A DNA stretch of 64,000 nucleotides, taken from Pradoshia sp. D12. GTDB lineage: Bacteria; Bacillota; Bacilli; Bacillales; Pradoshiaceae. Positions 7,063 to 15,588 of this stretch are shown here, in pieces (the first letter of the stretch is position 1; every line of letters starts with the position of its first letter). The stretch covers positions 1,081,501-1,145,500 of the forward strand of contig NZ_CP044545.1 in assembly GCF_008935075.1 (NCBI RefSeq), read 5' to 3'. The position numbers and the translations under genes are program-made. A model generated the notes under the pieces. That model was not told where the DNA came from and did no database searches. It saw nothing but the letters and a program-made list of their open reading frames with translations.

Positions 7063-7833
7063 CTAAGTCTGGGTGAGTAATCTGGATAAATCTTTCCTAA
7101 TGATATCAAGCCGATCTTCCATAAGTACCTGTGGAATTTTATAGCCGACAAACAAGGGAGATACAACAAAGCGTGGGATGGCCTTGCAAATAATCAAGTC
7201 ATGAAAATGGTAAAAGAAAAGGTTATAGCTGGTGCATCCCTTATGGAAACCATCCAAAATATAACGGACCAGGATTTGAAGTTTATCAGCAAAATCATCA
7301 ATCTCATCTAATGTGTTCAATATTAAATTGAATTCAGTAAAACCGATAACTGGATACTTTGATACATTTAACTCAATACCGGATTTCTTGTATACCTCTG
7401 TGCCTTCAAAATCAATCATTGCCATATTCTTATGGTAATCTACATGTTTCATTCCAATCACTTGCATATGGGCATGCTGAATGCTGCCGCCTGAAAAGGG
7501 ACCATGATTCTTAAATAAGATAACGGACTCATACTCACCAGTCTTCTCCACTTCAAGCCATTTAGCAATACTGAAGCGAATTAATTCACGCATATGCTTC
7601 TGTTCATATCCCCTTATATCTTCGTGACATTGATTGGTTTCAATAATGACCGTTTGATAGGTATCCAGAAGAGTGGGATATTTATTCATCAACCAAATAA
7701 TATCTCCCTTTGTCTCAAGAATATCGGTAAGCTCATCTCTTTGGCAAAAGGGGCAGGCTGCTGTTTTATTACGGATAGTTTCAGGCTTTTGACTGCCAAT
7801 TGTACTTGAAAAATATAATTGTTGCTGATCCAT
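7063..7833 (-). CDS. DUF4931 protein, galactose-1-phosphate uridylyltransferase-like
   Basis: Soluble protein of 256 residues with the HIT-superfamily fold of GalT. Cys27 and Cys30 (CPFC) form half of a likely metal site. The nucleotide-binding/catalytic HIT motif is GGSIQHAHMQ with His120 and His122. Its relatives are annotated DUF4931 in Bacillus; nucleotidyl-transfer to a sugar phosphate is plausible but unproven. It is monocistronic with its own terminator. No gal genes are nearby, so a housekeeping Leloir role is not supported by context. Confidence 0.75.
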   Translation of the reverse strand: MDQQQLYFSSTIGSQKPETIRNKTAACPFCQRDELTDILETKGDIIWLMNKYPTLLDTYQTVIIETNQCHEDIRGYEQKHMRELIRFSIAKWLEVEKTGEYESVILFKNHGPFSGGSIQHAHMQVIGMKHVDYHKNMAMIDFEGTEVYKKSGIELNVSKYPVIGFTEFNLILNTLDEIDDFADKLQILVRYILDGFHKGCTSYNLFFYHFHDLIICKAIPRFVVSPLFVGYKIPQVLMEDRLDIIRKDLSRLLTQT

Positions 7834-8023
7834 ACTTGCACCTACCTTGTTAACTGTTAAAACTCGATATGTTTATTATAAATTAAAGATATGTACGATT
7901 GTATATTTTTAGCCATATTATAGAAATAAAAAAAGTGTAAAAATACATAATAAAATGTCGATAGTAACAATGACATATATCTTTAATTGATTGATTATAA
8001 AAACATGGACGGTGAGTAGTGAA

Positions 8024-8299
8024 ATGGATTTCGAGTATAGGGATCAATATGTACAGGGAGAAATAGGTGATGTGATTTATTTTAAAAGAGGAAATATATT
8101 TATCTTTGGAGAAATTATAATACTGAGGGAAGCTTCGTGTATTGTGGAAATTTCTAAAGAATATGCAGACGAATTGAAACTCAACACAACGAGAACAGTT
8201 GTAAGACATGGTAATTATAAAATTATTGAGACCTCAAAAGTTCGCGCAAGAGTAAGTGAGCAACAAATCGATCCATTCAGTACACAAGTTTATCATTAA
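8024..8299 (+). CDS. DUF2187 family protein
   Basis: Small soluble protein, 91 residues from the ATG at 8024, which I prefer because GGTGAG lies 7-13 bases before it; an earlier frame start at 7991 has no site. The core GDVIYFKRGNIFIFGEI...SCIVEI and NTTRTVVRHGNYKII matches DUF2187, a KOW/SH3-like beta-barrel found in Bacillus. The function of the family is unknown. The next gene also looks like a small beta-rich domain protein. Confidence 0.65.
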   Translation: MDFEYRDQYVQGEIGDVIYFKRGNIFIFGEIIILREASCIVEISKEYADELKLNTTRTVVRHGNYKIIETSKVRARVSEQQIDPFSTQVYH

Positions 8300-8405
8300 A
8301 TTTACAATTCGTAGGGAGTGATTGTAAAAGTACCAATCGTGCAATGAAATCACCATTGAATATGCCTTTAAAGTTTTTTAAACCAAATTTGGAAGGAGAG
8401 AAGAA

Positions 8406-8741
8406 ATGAAAATTAAATTATACGTCTTTTTAACATCTACCAAGGATAAAGAAAATAGTAGAAGCGAAATGATGATGAAAACAGTTGAGTCATCTTTCCG
8501 TCCGGTAATAGGAGACATTATTGAAGATCCTGGATTTGATCAGGGATTTCACAACGGATATGAGGTTGTGAAGGTGACGGTTAATTATGAGAAGAATGAA
8601 TGCTATGTATCTCTTAGTCCGATGGCAATTGAATTAGAGGAAATTAGATTCGATGATTATATAGGTAAGCTTACAGCCAATGGATGGGAAATCGTTTCAA
8701 AAGAGGATATATCAATGGCTAAATCTCAATCTCAACTATGA
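8406..8741 (+). CDS. Hypothetical protein
   Basis: A 111-residue protein with a good AAGGAG site. It begins MKIKLYVFLTSTKDKENSRS and contains RPVIGDIIEDPGFD; it appears alpha/beta, soluble and acidic. I do not recognise the family. A hairpin with AAAGGACC arms at 8771-8792 ends the unit. The 8793-8980 stretch holds only a tiny basic frame (MVCKIKRQFRKRIR from about 8853, behind AAAGGAG) that I would not call a gene. Confidence 0.65.
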   Translation: MKIKLYVFLTSTKDKENSRSEMMMKTVESSFRPVIGDIIEDPGFDQGFHNGYEVVKVTVNYEKNECYVSLSPMAIELEEIRFDDYIGKLTANGWEIVSKEDISMAKSQSQL

Positions 8742-8770
8742 TCTTTATACATATTATGACATCTTGAATC

Positions 8771-8792
8771 AAAGGACCGCGATTGGTCCTTT
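8771..8792 (+). terminator. Terminator of 8406-8741
   Basis: AAAGGACC / GGTCCTTT perfect 8-bp stem with 6-base loop; short T run. Confidence 0.65.
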
Positions 8793-8923
8793 AATCATTT
8801 ATAATCTAATTTTTATCTCAGGGCCTGTTGGTTTTCTTTTGAAAGGAGTTTGATGGTCTGTAAAATTAAACGTCAGTTCAGGAAGAGAATCCGGTAATGG
8901 GGGAGAAACTATTATTCATTTAA

Positions 8924-8963
8924 GGGGGCAATCACATCATGAAAAGAGAATGTGATTGCCCCC
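8924..8963 (-). terminator. Terminator of MFS gene 8983-10239
   Basis: Perfect 14-bp stem GGGGGCAATCACAT / ATGTGATTGCCCCC with a 12-base loop, immediately beyond the stop codon of the minus-strand gene; weak T run. Confidence 0.65.
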
Positions 8964-8982
8964 TCTCTGTTATTAGATTAGA

Positions 8983-10239
8983 TTAAGCACCAACCTTCAC
9001 ATGGTCGGTGTCAGGCTGATTGGTTAAATCTTTCTTCTGAAGCAGCCACATGAGTCCTGCTGAAATGAATCCGAGGGATCCAATTACCATCCAGGCAGAT
9101 GTAATCGAGTATGCTGCAATAAAGCTTCCCATAATCATTGGGCTTGTTGCATATCCGGCGCCAATTATCAGTGGGAGAATACTGCTGACTCTGCCTCTGT
9201 GCGAAGCTGGTGTTTGATTAGCTATAAAGGTCGAAGCATTGATCGCAATCATGATTTCTCCAATGGTCATGATGAAAATAGATACATAGAAGAAGGGAAG
9301 AATCGTGGTGAAGGCGAGCATACCAAAGGCAAAAGCATAGCATAAGGCTCCGGTAGCTATCACTTTTATAGGTCTTATCTTATTTGTCAGTTTCGTAATA
9401 ATCGGCGTAAACGAGATAACCAATATACCGTTAAATGCGGCAAGTGTTCCGTAATAAGCTGCGCCAGAATCATTAAATAACTCTTCTAAGTGCAGAGGTA
9501 TGGTAAATGCCCATTGTGCGTATTCAAATTCAATACATAATAGAATAAAAGCGAACATAATTAATATTGGTCTTGCCCTCAGTACTTTAAAAACAGATCC
9601 TTCTACATGCTCCTCAAGCTTTCTTTCCGTTTTCTCTGTTACCGAAATATGTTTGGTTTTTGTCTCTTTTATAAAAATAAAAATTAATGTTGTAGCTAAG
9701 AGCGTAGCGATCCCATCAATGATGAAAACAAGATCTAAATGATTTTTATATAGTAGACCGGCCATGATTGGACCAACCGCAAAACCTAAATTAAAACCCA
9801 TATAGGTTAATGAATAAGCACCTTTCCGATTCTCGGGGGTAGTTAAATCCGCCAATAGTGCATCGTAGGCAGGTGAGCACAAAGCAAAGAAGAGTGATGA
9901 TAGCATGAGCAAATAGGCCATGGTCATCGAAGGCTCTATTAAACCTATGGATATAACGGTTATGCCTCCTAGACCTTGCGAAACAACAATAATAAATTTT
10001 CTTCCCAAGGTATCAGCCAGCTTTCCGCCTAAAATCATACTTGGTGCAGAAATAACACTGACTAAAGTTACATATAGTCCTGCTTGGGCACTATCCATGC
10101 CAATCTTCTGAGTGAGGATTAAAACAAGCAGCGGATGTACAAACCCTCCCAGACTATTAATAATTCGAGCAAAAAATATAATATAAATTTCTTTGGGTAA
10201 GCCTCGATATGGACTAAACAAATTTTTAAAAGACTGCAT
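8983..10239 (-). CDS. MFS transporter (drug efflux type)
   Basis: Membrane transporter of 418 residues with about twelve hydrophobic segments and a charged central loop near residues 190-215 (KETKTKHISVTEKTERKLEE). Motif A, GGKLADTLGRKF, follows segment 2. Proton-coupled export of a small molecule is the family role; the substrate is unknown. It resembles MdtH/YfhI-like members. Monocistronic, divergent from the AEC permease gene at 10409, with an A/T-rich shared upstream region. Confidence 0.82.
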   Translation of the reverse strand: MQSFKNLFSPYRGLPKEIYIIFFARIINSLGGFVHPLLVLILTQKIGMDSAQAGLYVTLVSVISAPSMILGGKLADTLGRKFIIVVSQGLGGITVISIGLIEPSMTMAYLLMLSSLFFALCSPAYDALLADLTTPENRKGAYSLTYMGFNLGFAVGPIMAGLLYKNHLDLVFIIDGIATLLATTLIFIFIKETKTKHISVTEKTERKLEEHVEGSVFKVLRARPILIMFAFILLCIEFEYAQWAFTIPLHLEELFNDSGAAYYGTLAAFNGILVISFTPIITKLTNKIRPIKVIATGALCYAFAFGMLAFTTILPFFYVSIFIMTIGEIMIAINASTFIANQTPASHRGRVSSILPLIIGAGYATSPMIMGSFIAAYSITSAWMVIGSLGFISAGLMWLLQKKDLTNQPDTDHVKVGA

Positions 10240-10356
10240 AATGCCTCCTGATTCCTTTAATTAAGTTCCAATAATTTCTATTTTAATAGATAAATAGGTA
10301 AAAGAGAATATTGTTTAAAAAATTTAAAATATTTTGAAGTTTTAAAGGAAGGAATT

Positions 10357-10362
10357 GGTATA
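10357..10362 (+). promoter_or_regulatory. Extended -10 element upstream of AEC permease
   Basis: TGGTATAAT gives a consensus -10 with the TG extension, 46 bases before the chosen ATG; no good -35. Confidence 0.45.
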
Positions 10363-10408
10363 ATGGTGTGTGAAAGATGATAGTTTCAACCAGAGAGAAG
10401 GTAAGCAG

Positions 10409-11311
10409 ATGGAGTTTTTTAATGTATTGATTCCGGTATTTGTTATATTTGCTTTAGGATATATAGGCGAGAAGAAGATAGGATTTGATCCAAAAACGAT
10501 CTCAACGATGTCCCTTTATTTAATGACACCATTACTGGTGTTTCAAACGTTTTATACTAATGAACTGACCTTAGATTATCTTTATATTGTTATTTACGCG
10601 TTTGGGCTTTGTTTAGCACTTATGATCTTTGTATGTTTTATCGCTTTTATAAATAAATACAACATAAAGGAAACCTGTGGGCTCATTCTTGGTTCGGTTT
10701 TTATGAACAATGGTAATTATGGAACACCTGTTGCGTTATTATTGTTTGGCGCTGCCGGATTTGATTACGCCATCATCTTAATGGTCACCCAAAGTATCGT
10801 GATGGCTACAATTGGGGTATATGTAGCGGCGCGAGGAAGTGATATAGGCGGAGGGATTAGAGATACACTTGCAATTGTATTACGTATGCCTGTTGCATAT
10901 GGAGCGATTTTTGGACTGTTATTTCAGTACACGGGTATTACCATCAGCCATTCCTTAATGACTACCATTGATTTAGTTGGAAGCGCGGCTATTCCGACAA
11001 TCATGCTTGTTTTAGGTATGCAATTAGCCAAAATCAGTCTTAAGAATATTGAATATAAAAAGGTTACGTATGCACTAATCATTAAATTGGCAGTGGCGCC
11101 CCTTGTAGCGTGGGGAATTTCAGCCCTTTTGCCAATCGATACCTTGCTTAAACAATTAATGATTATCATGGCCGGAATGCCTGCTGCTGCAAATACGACG
11201 ATGTATGCCATTCAGTTTAATACAAAGCCGGAATTTGTTTCGGTTTGTACATTTATAAGTACAGTACTTAGCTTAATCACTTTACCAATCATTTTTTATT
11301 TTGTTTTATAG
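10409..11311 (+). CDS. AEC (auxin efflux carrier) family permease
   Basis: Inner membrane permease of 300 residues with about ten hydrophobic segments in the two-times-five AEC layout. Diagnostic stretches are MTPLLVFQTF, VFMNNGNYGTPVALLLFG in the first half and MAGMPAAANTTMYAIQF in the second. I use the ATG at 10409 because GAGAAGG lies 7 bases upstream; the frame extends back to 10370 without a site. Bacterial AEC proteins often export or exchange organic acids such as malate. No substrate clue is given by neighbours. Confidence 0.85.
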   Translation: MEFFNVLIPVFVIFALGYIGEKKIGFDPKTISTMSLYLMTPLLVFQTFYTNELTLDYLYIVIYAFGLCLALMIFVCFIAFINKYNIKETCGLILGSVFMNNGNYGTPVALLLFGAAGFDYAIILMVTQSIVMATIGVYVAARGSDIGGGIRDTLAIVLRMPVAYGAIFGLLFQYTGITISHSLMTTIDLVGSAAIPTIMLVLGMQLAKISLKNIEYKKVTYALIIKLAVAPLVAWGISALLPIDTLLKQLMIIMAGMPAAANTTMYAIQFNTKPEFVSVCTFISTVLSLITLPIIFYFVL

Positions 11312-11409
11312 TGAGAAGGATTTATTAGAAAGTGAAGTACATAAAATGGGATTAAACGAATCAATTTATATGAAATATTAGTTGTTCCGCAGAAAGGATG
11401 GTATTGGGA

Positions 11410-11679
11410 ATGAAAAGAAACAAAGTATGGATTCCAGCGCTTTTAATGGGGGTAAGCTTGGTGGTATGTATAATGGCCCTTATCCAATCGATCAACTCAA
11501 CTCCTCAAAAATATCCATTATTAGGCTTGATCCCCTGTGTTATAGGTGCAGCTTCTTTTCTATATATCAATAAAACCGCCCAAAAAAAGACTTTGTTTCT
11601 ATGGTTCACTCAGATATTAAATATACTATTTATGATATTTCCATTGATAACACTTCTATACTTTATGTCCTCTAATTAG
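11410..11679 (+). CDS. Small membrane protein
   Basis: About 89 residues with three hydrophobic segments (VWIPALLMGVSLVVCIMALI, then YPLLGLIPCVIGAASFLYI, then LNILFMIFPLITLLYFM). The start is uncertain: ATG 11398 abuts the AAAGG site, TTG 11404 has the best spacing, and ATG 11410 begins a typical MKRNK N-terminus. No family recognised. A terminator follows at once. Confidence 0.55.
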   Translation: MKRNKVWIPALLMGVSLVVCIMALIQSINSTPQKYPLLGLIPCVIGAASFLYINKTAQKKTLFLWFTQILNILFMIFPLITLLYFMSSN

Positions 11680-11692
11680 ATTCTTAATTATT

Positions 11693-11716
11693 GACCTCTT
11701 GATTTTGAGGTCTTTT
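11693..11716 (+). terminator. Terminator of 11410-11679
   Basis: GACCTC/GAGGTC stem, 8-base loop, then TTTT. Confidence 0.65.
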
Positions 11717-11769
11717 ATTTATGCTATAAATCTTAAAACTATAAAATTATGGTATTTTTTATAATATAT

Positions 11770-11798
11770 TGAAACTTTTTTCTAGGATAAACAGTCTA
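11770..11798 (+). promoter_or_regulatory. ECF-type autoregulatory promoter
   Basis: TGAAAC (11770-11775) followed by TTTTT and, 17 bases on, AGTCTAAT. This matches Bacillus ECF promoters (TGAAAC, 16-17 bases, CGTCTA) apart from A for C. It lies 31 bases before the sigma gene start, so self-activation is likely. Confidence 0.65.
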
Positions 11799-11828
11799 AT
11801 AAGTAGAGAGAAAACAGGGGGGAGCCGC

Positions 11829-12347
11829 ATGCATGAAGATGCTTCTTTAGTACAAAGGGCTATAAAAGGGGATGATACAGCATTTTTAACTTTATTAGAT
11901 CTTCATAAGGAACAGCTGTATCGAACGGCCATTGTCTATTTAAAAAATGAAGGAGAAGCTCTGGAAGCTATCCAGGAAACGACTTTTCGAGCATACCGTT
12001 CAATTAAAAAGCTGCGAGAGCCATCCTATTTCTCTACATGGCTTGTAAGAATTTTATTAAACGTTTGTTCAAATGAATTGAAGGCCAAAAAAATACACCA
12101 TCATTTCATTGGACAGGAAATGGTCCATACGGATGATTATGGTCAGCTTGAAATAGAAGAGGCGCTCATGTTCCTGGATGAACCATCACGTGAAATCATC
12201 GTATTAAAGTATTTACGGGACCTATCCATAAGTGAGATTGCGGATATATGTGAATGCCCACAAAGTACGGTTAAAACAAGACTTTACAAAGGCCTTCGGA
12301 AGCTCAAGGAACTAATGAAGGAATCGGGAGGTACCCGCCATGTATGA
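11829..12347 (+). CDS. ECF RNA polymerase sigma factor
   Basis: A 172-residue sigma-70 factor with only regions 2 and 4. Region 2: LLDLHKEQLYRTAIVYLKNE, then AIQETTFRAYRSIKKLREPS. Region 4: REIIVLKYLRDLSISEIADI followed by CPQSTVKTRLYKGLRKLK. The start is ATG 11829 after GGGGGGAG; the frame runs back to 11769 but that part overlaps the ECF promoter and cannot be coding from it. The 3' end overlaps the anti-sigma gene by 8 bases, so the pair is coupled. The nearest B. subtilis analogue is SigV-like, but the anti-sigma type here differs. Confidence 0.87.
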   Translation: MHEDASLVQRAIKGDDTAFLTLLDLHKEQLYRTAIVYLKNEGEALEAIQETTFRAYRSIKKLREPSYFSTWLVRILLNVCSNELKAKKIHHHFIGQEMVHTDDYGQLEIEEALMFLDEPSREIIVLKYLRDLSISEIADICECPQSTVKTRLYKGLRKLKELMKESGGTRHV

Positions 12348-13614
12348 AAAAGAGAGACAAGAATTATTGGATTTAAAAAAACAAATGGAATATGTGCCTG
12401 TACCAAACGAAAAAGTTTCCGCAGCCATTCAGTCAGGCTTTAGTAAAGCCAAACACAAGAAGAGAAAAAGACTTATAAAATATACAGGATTAGCAGCGGC
12501 TGCTATTGTACTCCTGTTTTGCATTAGCCTGGTACGAGTGTCACCGTCCTTTGCAAATGCCCTTTCTTCTATACCGGGCGCAGAAAAAATTATCAATCTA
12601 ATCCGAAACGATAAAGGCTATATGTCTGCAGTGGAGAATGATTTTTTACAGTCAGTTGGACAGACGCAAGAGAAGGATGGGTATAAGGTAACGATTGAAT
12701 CCTTAATTGTTGATAGGCATAGGATGGTTGTTTTTTATCATATAGAGGGAGCAGGGGATGATATACAAATAGAATTTCCCGATCTATTGATTGACGGAGA
12801 CGGTGTCGAGCAATCCATATCCTATTCAGTTCATGAAAATGGGTTCGGCTCCTTAGATTTTAATCTAGTGCATCAGCTTGAAGATAGAGAAGAAATAGAA
12901 CTAAAAGTCCATCTGAAAAATGACACTAGCTTAATAGGTCCATTTAAGTTCCCTTTGAAAATAGATCATTCCTTGTATAAAGGTCAGCATAAACAGATGG
13001 CCATTGATGAAACAGTGACCATAGACAATCAGCGGATTACGTTTGGAAAAGTAGAAATTGATCCACTAAGTGTCAGGGTTGACGTAAAATATGATCCGAA
13101 TAATACAAAAAAAATATTTCATTTGAATCATGTTAGGCTAATGGATGATAAAGGTGAGATATGGGGATCTACTGGCAGTCATTTTAATGAGGAAGAAAGT
13201 GAAATCTATATAGAAAGTAATTATTTTCGGAAACCCGAGAAGCTGTACCTACTATTCGATGGTATTCATGCTCTAGATAAGGATGAGTTAATCATTGAAG
13301 TTGATGAAAAAACAGGCAGGCTATTGAAATATCCATCGGATGGATTAGTGAAATCTTCTAAGATAGAAGAAAATAAGGTGTATATTTTCATGAAAATCCC
13401 CAAGAGTAAAGATACTGTTTCTGGCGGTGGAATGATAAATGATGGAACAGGTAAAGAAATTTCAACAGGGGAAGCGGAGTACTGGGAAATAGACGGTTTA
13501 GACGCTATAAGCTTCTACTATAAACCAGAAGAAATCATTAAGGGTCCTCTTAATATTGAATTAGACACCTACCCACTTACCCACAAAAAGCAAGTCAAGC
13601 TCCAAATAAAATAA
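12340..13614 (+). CDS. Membrane anti-sigma factor, DUF4179/DUF5643 type
   Basis: A 424-residue single-pass protein. Residues 1-45 are cytoplasmic and basic and should bind the sigma factor. Residues about 48-66 (LAAAAIVLLFCISLV) span the membrane. The rest is an extracellular DUF4179-type region (NDFLQSVGQTQEKDGYKVTI) followed by a beta-rich DUF5643-like domain. It holds the upstream ECF sigma inactive until an envelope signal arrives; the signal is unknown. The coding overlap with sigma supports equimolar synthesis. Confidence 0.8.
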   Translation: MYEKERQELLDLKKQMEYVPVPNEKVSAAIQSGFSKAKHKKRKRLIKYTGLAAAAIVLLFCISLVRVSPSFANALSSIPGAEKIINLIRNDKGYMSAVENDFLQSVGQTQEKDGYKVTIESLIVDRHRMVVFYHIEGAGDDIQIEFPDLLIDGDGVEQSISYSVHENGFGSLDFNLVHQLEDREEIELKVHLKNDTSLIGPFKFPLKIDHSLYKGQHKQMAIDETVTIDNQRITFGKVEIDPLSVRVDVKYDPNNTKKIFHLNHVRLMDDKGEIWGSTGSHFNEEESEIYIESNYFRKPEKLYLLFDGIHALDKDELIIEVDEKTGRLLKYPSDGLVKSSKIEENKVYIFMKIPKSKDTVSGGGMINDGTGKEISTGEAEYWEIDGLDAISFYYKPEEIIKGPLNIELDTYPLTHKKQVKLQIK

Positions 13615-13712
13615 TGGAACAAAATTGTTCTCAATGATTGTTGGCCGGTTTTATCATAAAAGTCACCTGAGGAGCTTATACATAATAATAGGAACGGAAA
13701 GGGGGAAATCGA

Positions 13713-14219
13713 TTGAAAAGGAGTGCCATTATAAAAGGAAATTATCGATATTCCCTAAAGAGGGAATGGGATGATTACAATTTAAGAAAAGCTGTCTTTG
13801 TTCTTTTACACCCAAGCGAGGCTGATGACAGAGTGGATGACCGGACGACCATGCGTTGTGTTTCGTTTGCTAAGAAATTAGATTGCGGTTCTGTGGAATT
13901 GGTGAATGTATTTGCCTATCGGAGCAGGGAATGGAGAGATCTCAGGAATCTGTCCTTGGAGGAGGCTACAGGTCCTGAAAACCGCTTCTATTTAGAAAAT
14001 GCCTTACACAGCGGTTCTGAAATTATCGTTGGCTGGGGAGAAAACTGTACCATCCATCACAAAGATTATCAGTTATTATCGGACTGGTTTAAGGGATATG
14101 ATCCTAACTGCCTGGGTACAACAAGAGAGGGGCATCCCCTGCATCCGTTGTTTGTAAGAAGTGATACGACCGTTCAACCCTATCTCTTTCCAAATGTAAG
14201 TTCGTTTAAACCGTCATGA
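13713..14219 (+). CDS. DUF1643 domain protein
   Basis: A 168-residue soluble protein. Conserved DUF1643 features are YRYSLKREWDD near the start, VFVLLHPSEADDRVDDRTTM and VELVNVFAYRSR, then GWGENCTIH. Members are found in phages and bacterial accessory DNA; no biochemical role is established to my knowledge. The start is TTG at 13713, behind AAAGGGGG at 7 bases; no ATG fits. Monocistronic with a strong terminator. Confidence 0.8.
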   Translation: MKRSAIIKGNYRYSLKREWDDYNLRKAVFVLLHPSEADDRVDDRTTMRCVSFAKKLDCGSVELVNVFAYRSREWRDLRNLSLEEATGPENRFYLENALHSGSEIIVGWGENCTIHHKDYQLLSDWFKGYDPNCLGTTREGHPLHPLFVRSDTTVQPYLFPNVSSFKPS

Positions 14220-14220
14220 C

Positions 14221-14258
14221 AAAGGAGCTGTCGATTCATTTCGACAGCTCCTTTTTAG
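14221..14258 (+). terminator. Terminator of DUF1643 gene
   Basis: Perfect 14-bp stem AAAGGAGCTGTCGA / TCGACAGCTCCTTT, 6-base loop, TTTTT tail. Confidence 0.9.
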
Positions 14259-14271
14259 ATAGATAAGTAGT

Positions 14272-14628
14272 TTATGAAGCAGGTGGCGGAGTTGGTATTT
14301 CAGTTTCGTCTGTGCCATCGTCCACAGGAGGATCAGGTTCTTCTACACCATCATCCGGATTTTCACTGTCTTCTTCCTCTTCTGGTTCAGTTGGTACATA
14401 GGATCTGGGGCAGGTTCGATAGCCGGTGTCTCAGCTTCCGGTGTTTCAGGTTCAGCTGCAGGCTGATCGCCCGAAGGTTTGTCCGATTCTTCCTCTTTAT
14501 TGGTTTCTTCTTTATCTTGCTCCTCTGACTTGTTTGTTTCTTCTTAGTCCCCTCTTGTAAACTCTTAATAATATCCTTTAATTCCTCTTCACTGCTATCT
14601 TCCATCTGACCACCTACACCTGAGCAAT
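14272..14628 (-). pseudogene. Broken acidic Pro/Glu-rich (probable lipoprotein) gene
   Basis: On the minus strand three frames join into one low-complexity protein. The first is YCSGVGGQMEDSSEEELKDI...GTKKK. After a shift near 14540 comes EEQDKEETNKEEESDKPSGD...IEPAPD. After a second shift near 14395 comes PTEPEEEEDSENPDDGVEEP and ...IPTPPPAS, stop at 14272. The CSGVGG at the N-terminus may be a lipobox cysteine, but the signal peptide is missing. Such acidic tails are typical of surface lipoproteins. The 5' end is cut at the same point as the divergent LuxR fragment. Confidence 0.6.
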
Positions 14629-15205
14629 AGGAGTATACGCCCACCATATAGATAATCAGGAACAAATCATAAACATTCCTGCACTGACACATTATTTGAA
14701 TAAATTAAAACCAGCAGGAAATGAGCTGCGTAATTTTCAGCCTATTTTTATAGAGGATGCCACATACGGTTTTCCTGAAAAATTTATTAAGCAATTTAAT
14801 CTCGTATCCATGTTAATTGTCCCTATTTATGTTCCGGAAGAAGGTAAGATGATTGGCGGCATTTTACTAGATAAAGGGCCAGGGCGGAAATTTGAGCGAG
14901 ATAGGAGCTTGTATCCCGCATTAATGAAATTTGGGCAAAGTGCAGGAGAGCTGTTGCTTAGGTTTACGAACCCTGAAAATTCTGTAACACAGAATGATTT
15001 AAATCGTAAACTATCATTTTCTCCTTGTGAGGTTGATATTATTAAGTTATTGGCTGCAGGAGCGTCTACAACAGAGGCAGCTGTTCAGCTTTATTTAAGT
15101 GAGTATACAGTCAGAGACTATATTTCAATCATTATGAGAAGGCTGGATGCCAAAAATCGAACAGAAGTAGCTGTAAAGGTTATTAGAATGGGAATTATAG
15201 ATTAG
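14624..15205 (+). pseudogene. 5'-truncated GAF-LuxR transcriptional regulator
   Basis: The frame opens directly after TGA 14621-14623 and reads AIGVYAHHIDNQEQIINIPA, then most of a GAF domain (EDATYGFPEKFIKQFNLVSM LIVP). The C-terminus is an intact LuxR helix-turn-helix, LSPCEVDII-type (SFSPCEVDIIKLLAAGASTT) and YLSEYTVRDYISIIMRRLDA. Full-length relatives have a longer GAF N-terminus. There is no ATG and no ribosome binding site, only a TTG at 14696 without a Shine-Dalgarno. I infer a deletion remnant rather than a working gene. Confidence 0.65.
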
Positions 15206-15339
15206 AAATCTGGAAATAAGAGGATTAATAGAAAATACTTAGATAGTTTAGATGTTTTATTAAAATAATAAGTTAGATTTGATTCGCCAATAATCACGGG
15301 ATTTTTAAGTGGATTTTAGCTTAATTTTCTTCTTCTGTT

Positions 15340-15380
15340 AAAAGTAATTTACATTTATTTTACTAAATAAATTACTTTTT
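15340..15380 (+). terminator. Terminator-like hairpin after LuxR fragment
   Basis: Perfect 12-bp stem AAAAGTAATTTA/TAAATTACTTTT with TTTTT; AT-only pairs make it weak. The rest of 15206-15588 is AT-rich leader for the next gene. Confidence 0.5.
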
Positions 15381-15461
15381 GTAAGTTTTTTTATAGAATC
15401 GAAGTTATTTATACCCTATTATTACAAAATAAAAACTTGTAACATGTTTTTGAAACATAAT

Positions 15462-15478
15462 TGTAATATTACTATAAC
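15462..15478 (+). promoter_or_regulatory. Possible WalR box upstream of cwlO-like gene
   Basis: TGTAAT-N5-TATAAC matches the WalR direct repeat TGTWAH-N5-TGTWAH with one mismatch; a further TGTAAC half-site is at 15438. cwlO of B. subtilis is under WalR control, which makes the match plausible. Confidence 0.4.
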
Positions 15479-15588
15479 TTATTTGTTAAATTAGCATGAT
15501 ATACTTATCCATGTTAGATAAATAGATAAATAGAAATGGTATGAAAGACCCGATAAATTAAAAAAACTAGGAAGCAGGTAATATCTTA

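Noticed and set aside
14387-14692. 101-codon minus-strand ORF taken as an intact gene
   Set aside because: Its second half reads basic nonsense (KKKPIKRKNRTN), while neighbouring frames continue an acidic protein, so it is a frameshifted pseudogene.
15380-15588. c-di-AMP (ydaO) riboswitch upstream of the NlpC/P60 gene
   Set aside because: The leader is AT-rich and lacks the GC-rich conserved core; WalR-type half sites fit better.
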